Below are positions 59,256 through 64,000 of a stretch of DNA of 64,000 bases, one piece after another. Under the pieces are notes generated by a model. It had not been told where the DNA came from. It worked only from the letters and a program-made list of their open reading frames with translations, and made no database searches. The DNA comes from Pycnopodia helianthoides. Taxonomy: Eukaryota; Echinodermata; Asteroidea; Forcipulatida; Asteriidae. How positions within the stretch are numbered: position 1 is the first letter of the stretch; every line of letters starts with the position of its first letter. The translations under genes were made by a program, and so were the position numbers. The stretch lies in assembly GCA_032158295.1 (NCBI GenBank), contig CM063258.1, positions 13,863,703 through 13,927,702 on the forward strand, given 5' to 3'.

Positions 59256-61142
59256 CCCCCTAATCCCCCTCCCCCAATGACCCAGTGTAAAGGAAACAAT
59301 ATTGCACACTTAATCAGGTCCCGAGACTATACACAGTCTATTTTGAGGTTGACACGAGAAAGATTCTACAAGGAAACAAGTAATTCATGATGTCATGTGT
59401 TTTGCTTTACATCAGTCATGTGCAAAATACTAGAATAATAAATACAAATTTTATATTGTGCCCTATACATAACAAATGAACAAAAGCAACTCCGTGTTTT
59501 GGTGATGGGACAAATAATGATTAGTTTCACAATGTGTCAGGATATTATCTAATGGTTTTTTTTCTCTCTTTTTTTTCTTTTTTTCTTCAAAATATCAAAT
59601 TACCACACCTTGTCCATTGGTTACAAAACATCATCAATGTTTGTACAACCATCCGTGTAAATTACATGTCATTCATTTTTTACATTGTACACCCGGACAA
59701 TTTACGAGGGTGTATTCACGTTTTACGCCCAGACACCGTCTGCACATTGATTCATTAAAGAGATACATCGTTAACTTTATGCAAAATTAACTCGTTACCC
59801 CAAGACTCATTCTTAATATTTCCAAGAAAAAATATCAAACTCTGATCGAGACGTCCACAGCAGGATTAGTTGAAATGTTTGCCAAAAAAAAAAAAAAGCA
59901 CAGTTCTCAGCAGTGAAGTGCACTCCAAAATTTGTTTAAAAAAAATTAATTTGATTTTAGCTTTCGTTGATTAAAAAAATAAAAAGGTATTGGAAAATGT
60001 TTACTAGAAGGATTGTTGAGGGCACTGTAAAGTGGTGGGGGGGGGGCGTGCAAATGTGCCATGACCTTTTGGTTAAAAAGGGCACAGAGGGGTTGGTTTG
60101 CCCCAAATTTGACACAGAAAGAAACAGAAGTACCAATTTCTAACACTGGGTAAATAGTCTTTTTTCGTGTGGCCAAATTTTCCCCTCTGTTTTGCCCGAA
60201 TTTTGGAGGGCAGTTGCCCAGTCCCCGCTGGGTCGTAACGCTTATGCTTCGATTCCACACTCTATTGTCTGTATTTTTTGTCAATATTTCTGTAAGAATA
60301 TTGAATACTGAAATATATCTCAATTTCAATAATACTTAGATGTAAATGAGAAACAACAAATGAAAACAGATCTTGACCTTGGCTCTTGAAGGGGCACGGC
60401 AAGTTTCCTCTGGTTTAAGGGCAATTCTGTGAGGAACATGTAACATTTTTTGGGCAATGCAAACGGCATTACAGCCACAGCAGGGCACCAGGGCAATTGC
60501 TGTGGGTGCCGTCTTTTAATTTGAGAAAGCTGGAATATGTTCATTACAAATATTCATTACTGGTATTCATTTTCTAAAAAATAAATTTGCAGCTAGTTTT
60601 AAAAGGACGTACAAATTGATTTGAACAACTATTTTAGTGCCAATTACTGTTACATTTTTTGAATGAAATATTATGGAATTGCCAAGCTACAGGCCAAAAA
60701 AAATAAAAAATAGCAACACTTGAAAATTTCATTATGGGTTCCTTTTGTCCATGCGCTACCGATTCTATGGCGACAAGTAGCCGGGGAAAGTCTACAGAGC
60801 CCAGTAACCTAGATAACCGGGGCTTGGTCAATCGTCGTCACATGTTTTCTGCATCTATGGCTCAGTATGCCTGTGTGTGTGTGTGTCACATACGTACATT
60901 GCACTTCACACTGCACTTTTCTGCTCTTTTGTGCCACGACCCCCACACGCACAATTTTTCAATAGAAGGATGCCAAATGAGTCCTGCAATTTTATCTGAT
61001 TTTGATAATTGTTCGTTTTGTACAAAACCAGGCTGTTTTCATCTTTCCATTTTTTTTATTATTTTTTTTTATCGAGTCCGACCTCGTAAAAAATACCTGT
61101 TAAGTGAATTTTTATATTTTTTATTTAATTTTTGTTTTGCAG

Positions 61143-61195
61143 CTGTTCGTGAGGACCGAATGCCAGGGGGACGGAACACCGGACTTTCATACAAG
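61143..61195 (+). CDS. NR6A1: NR6A-group nuclear receptor, second coding exon (C-terminal extension of the DNA-binding domain)
   Basis: A 53-bp exon bounded by an acceptor (pyrimidine-rich tract, then AG at 61141-61142) and a donor (AAG|GTAATA, GT at 61196). The last base of the previous exon (G) plus the first two bases here make GCT, giving the peptide AVREDRMPGGRNTGLSYK in frame. The block REDxMPGGRN just after the second zinc finger is diagnostic for the NR6A group (GCNF, HR4), where the C-terminal extension contacts DNA 5' of the AGGTCA half-site. The join is phase 1 on the left and phase 0 on the right. The frame happens to be open upstream into the intron, but that part has no similarity to receptors. 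The hinge and ligand-binding exons are not visible before the window ends. Confidence 0.9.
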
Positions 61196-61464
61196 GTAAT
61201 ATTTATTATTCATAAAATATTTGCATATCTGAATATTCTATAGCTCATTAATATTCTACCCCGATTCCTACTTGGAGGGTTCTTATATCGCATGATATTT
61301 CTCTCAAATATCCACAGCTGGAGTGACAATTGTTGTCATTAGGGGAGGAAATTTGATACGTATCGCTGTCATGTTTCATTACAGTCTCATTGGTTTATAA
61401 CGTTGCGAGAGAGTGACAAAAATGGCAAGAGCACAAGATTGCTTAGGATACAAAAAATCATTGC

Positions 61465-61860
61465 TTAAAGGAACATTACAGAATTGTTTTTTTGCTAACA
61501 AAACAGTTGCTGGCAGTGTAAGCACTTTATGTAATCCACCATATACATAAGCTGACAAACCTGTAGAAGTTTGAGATTGATCGGCCATCTGGGTCACGAG
61601 AAAATAGTGAAAAAAACGATTCCACATTTGCATGAAATCATATAGATTCAACAAATGAATAAAACGCTCACTGAGCGATAAACTCCAATCGGAAAATTAG
61701 TTTATTCATTTCTCATCAAATATGGCATTTCAGACAGAAATATTTCAAGGGATGTTTTTGACTATCATCATCATTAGACCGTGTAAGTTTTATGTAAATC
61801 TGTGATCAAAAAGTATATTTTACAAGTTTTTTTCTTACCAATTCTGTAATGTTCCTTTAG
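61465..61860 (+). mobile_element. Family A MITE, copy A7, abutting B4
   Basis: TTAAAGGAACATTACAGAAT at the left. The right end is TGTTCCTTTAG, with the last TTAA base changed at the junction with B4. Complete otherwise. Confidence 0.95.
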
Positions 61861-62195
61861 TTTTGGTCGGAAAGCTTACTGATTATGAAGTTCATACTAG
61901 ATCCACTTTTTCTGTGAAATATTTCCCTCTGAAATGAAGACATATTCGAGAAAAGCTGTATCTGAAAATCTATATAAAAGAACATGCAACAGCTGATTTC
62001 AGTTTTTACAAACCAAAATTAAGGACAATGTGTTTACATGCTGAAAATTGTGCATGGTTTTTCACCATTTTCTCCTGACTCACACAGCGGATTAAGCCCA
62101 AATTTTCACAGGTTTGTTATTTCATGGAGATGGTCGATCAATGAACACTGTCTGTAAAAATGTTGCCAGCTCTACCAATCCTGTATAATACCTTC
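61861..62195 (-). mobile_element. Family B MITE, copy B4 (outer end missing), abutting A7
   Basis: From TTTTGGTCGGAAAGCTTACT to ACCAATCCTGTATAATACCT. The terminal 45 bp on the A7 side, present in B3, are missing. Confidence 0.85.
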
Positions 62196-64000
62196 AACTT
62201 GTAATTTTTCTTTAGTGATTCTGTCTTCAAAAAATTCATAGTTTCTACCAAAAGAACTGCCTTCGGAAAAAAACGAGGTTTATTTTTTACTGCTTGCTTG
62301 TTTCGCTCTAAAGATATTCAATGCAAGGAAATATTTCCATGATAATAATCCACAGCACACATGATTTGACGCTATAAAGTACACATGACCAGAGATATTA
62401 AAAACGGCCACTTGCAGCATCACCCTAAATTCAAAAATCCATGTAGGTCGGCGCATTTTCAACGATCACGCACATATTAAACCACATCTGGCTTTTTAAG
62501 AAGAAAAAAAAGGGGAGGAAATACCGAGCTGTGAACTCATTTCCCCTGTTAACGACCGCCGAACAGGGATTCTACAAAATAATTTGCCATTAACTTGAAA
62601 AACTGAAAAAATAGCAACACAAAAGGGCAAGAGACAAGCCAGGGAGAGGAGGGGGGGTGCTCTGATGCAGTAGGTTCCAGGGAAAACCCCAACCAAAGCC
62701 CTAATCGTACGTCACGACTTTGTTTCCCAGGAATTCGAAGCTCTCAATTCGCCGTCACCCTCGAGCCCTTTTTGTCTTCTTCTCAATCCCTCGGTTCTTT
62801 TTTTTGTTTCCGTAGTTACACTCGTCATCGTTTTTTTTATTATTTTTTTTGTTTTCCTTCTTCTTCTTTTTTTTCCCCCCCTTTTTTTTCCCCCATCATC
62901 AATGTCGTCTTCTGCGTATTTGGTCTGGTTCAAAGGAGAGCAATGATCCTATTTTCGATTCACCTATTTTAGGTGGCAATTACCGAGCGGGATGATGACT
63001 CTGCTACATTGACGTCAGAAATGGGGCTCAACCATTCTTGTCAGGAGGGGTGCTTTATTACAACACCTCATCCTGTGAAAAATCTTACCCCCGAAAACGA
63101 GCAGAAGCAACTCAATTGAAGAGCTGAAAATGGGATGGGAAATAGGGTGGTTCTGGGATGGACACAAGAAAAATTTTGGGGGTGGGGATAGGGGGAAAGG
63201 CTAAACACTTTAAAACAAAAGGGAACATTGGTTCATAGAGCTAGGAACAAGCTCTGTCTTTGTTTGGTCGATACAATTGGGTCCCGAACAATGGTGACGA
63301 ATAGTAATTGTATGATCTTTGACTTAATAATGACAGACTATACTTGAAGAGCTGTAAGGGTGCGTTTGGGGGGGGGGGGGGTGGGGGGCGATTACACCAC
63401 ACACTGACTCTGTCAATGATTAAGCCTTTGTAAGTTTAGTATTTAGGTTAGGAGAGTTGTCATAGAGATTTCATTAATGCAGATCAACGCTCCAAGAGGG
63501 AATAGTGGTCGGCCCAGACGTGTGATTCAGGAATGTGCTTCAACTAGCGGTGAATCATTCCTGAAATATGGCAAACTTCATGTACTGTTTTGGTGGATTT
63601 TTTTTCTCTAAAAGTTGAATCGGGAATTGGGCTTGAGAAAAATTACTCATGAAAGAGAGAAAGGTGACTTTTCTTGAGTCAGAGTGAAGGGCTCATTGTT
63701 TTTCATGAGAACATTTTGTAAGGTCCGATAGTCCGAGACTATGGTCTAGATTTTAAAGCAAATTCAAAGGTGAGGGAAAAACAGATTTGAGAATTGCGAC
63801 CTCGTTCCCAGTGGTGTATGATCTCGTCGTGCCATTTTTCTCCCCAGAGTTCCTTGCTTGATCATCACCCCTGGAATTGTGACTTTGAACAGTGTTTTTT
63901 TTTGGCACTTCCCTTCCAGGGGTTAGTGATGAGAGAGGTATCGATCTGGCACCCTGCCCAGAGAGGCTGTGAGAATTAGAACCACAGACCTGTAGATTCA

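Larger units (their letters stand above)
33309..61142 (+). other. NR6A1: 27.8-kb intron of the NR6A gene
   Basis: The GT at 33309 and AG at 61142 flank an intron joining the end of the second zinc finger to its C-terminal extension. The splice is phase 1 and the joined codon gives Ala, as expected for the family. The intron contains elements A6, B2, B3, C1, C2, E1, E2, F4-F7, SINEs at 37.07, 45.0 and 59.15 kb, a hammerhead-like motif at 36.02 kb and many G/C homopolymers. The stretches between these (for example 33.8-34.6, 35.1-36.0, 38.0-39.6, 40.2-42.4, 45.3-49.4, 52.1-57.8 and 59.3-61.1 kb) show no gene I can support. Confidence 0.85.
61196..64000 (+). other. NR6A1: Next NR6A intron, running off the window
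   Basis: The donor GTAATA at 61196 opens an intron. The A7/B4 composite lies at 61465-62195. From 62196 to 64000 I find no exon resembling the NR6A hinge or ligand-binding domain. There is a poly-pyrimidine/poly-purine stretch near 62770-62890 and a G run at 63369-63381. Confidence 0.7.

Noticed and set aside
60734..61142. Open frame running into the 53-bp exon from upstream
   Set aside because: No similarity before the acceptor AG at 61142; the open frame is coincidental.
62712..62972. Lys/Arg-rich minus frame and Ser/Phe-rich plus frame
   Set aside because: Low-complexity purine/pyrimidine tract.
1..64000. CRISPR array, rRNA, bacterial operon, virus-like or intact transposase/reverse-transcriptase gene
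   Set aside because: No regularly spaced direct repeats with unique spacers, no rRNA-like blocks, and no open frame with such domains was seen.

Overview
This is eukaryotic, intron-rich, AT-rich DNA from an animal. The one gene I can recognise is the 5' half of a nuclear receptor of the NR6A group (HR4/GRF of invertebrates, GCNF/NR6A1 of vertebrates) on the + strand. The host is most likely a marine invertebrate deuterostome, and an echinoderm such as a sea star is my best guess. That guess rests on the style of the dispersed repeats (snap-back elements ending in 'catagagctgcttaagcac'-like sequence) and on the HR4-like receptor. It is an inference, not a proof. There are no bacterial-type operons, rRNA genes, CRISPR arrays or intact transposase or reverse-transcriptase genes.

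Gene layout. A GC- and CpG-rich stretch at about 26.5-27.5 kb ends in a strong splice donor (27523/27524) and is the best candidate for a noncoding first exon. The first coding exon is 32367-33308. It holds the start codon, a Pro/Ser-rich N-terminal domain and almost the whole two-zinc-finger DNA-binding domain. It also carries an apparent one-base deletion near 32560-32562 that breaks the reading frame. A 27.8-kb phase-1 intron (33309-61142) separates it from a 53-bp exon (61143-61195) that encodes the C-terminal extension of the DNA-binding domain. The ligand-binding domain must lie beyond the right edge.

The rest of the window (0-26 kb and the introns) is non-coding and packed with dispersed repeats. 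(i) Several TTAA-flanked miniature elements (families A, B, C, E, and probably D and I) start TTAAAG and usually have a 'TTGGT' sequence further in; A-E also share internal cores. (ii) Several tRNA-derived SINE families have recognisable A/B-box heads. (iii) There are short snap-back elements (F, G, H). (iv) There are mosaic or nested insertions. Minisatellites, short tandem duplications and an unusual number of long G or C runs complete the picture.

Points most worth a second look are the shared-core TTAA element superfamily and its repeated B-A composite, the broken frame in the NR6A exon, the extra cysteine in its first zinc finger, and two dense clusters of nuclear-receptor half-sites (a triple DR1 near 1.0 kb, and a DR1 plus perfect oestrogen-response-element-type palindrome near 16.35 kb). 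For repeat families with an internal core, strand is assigned so that '+' means the core 'CCTGTRAAARTTT' reads on the + strand.
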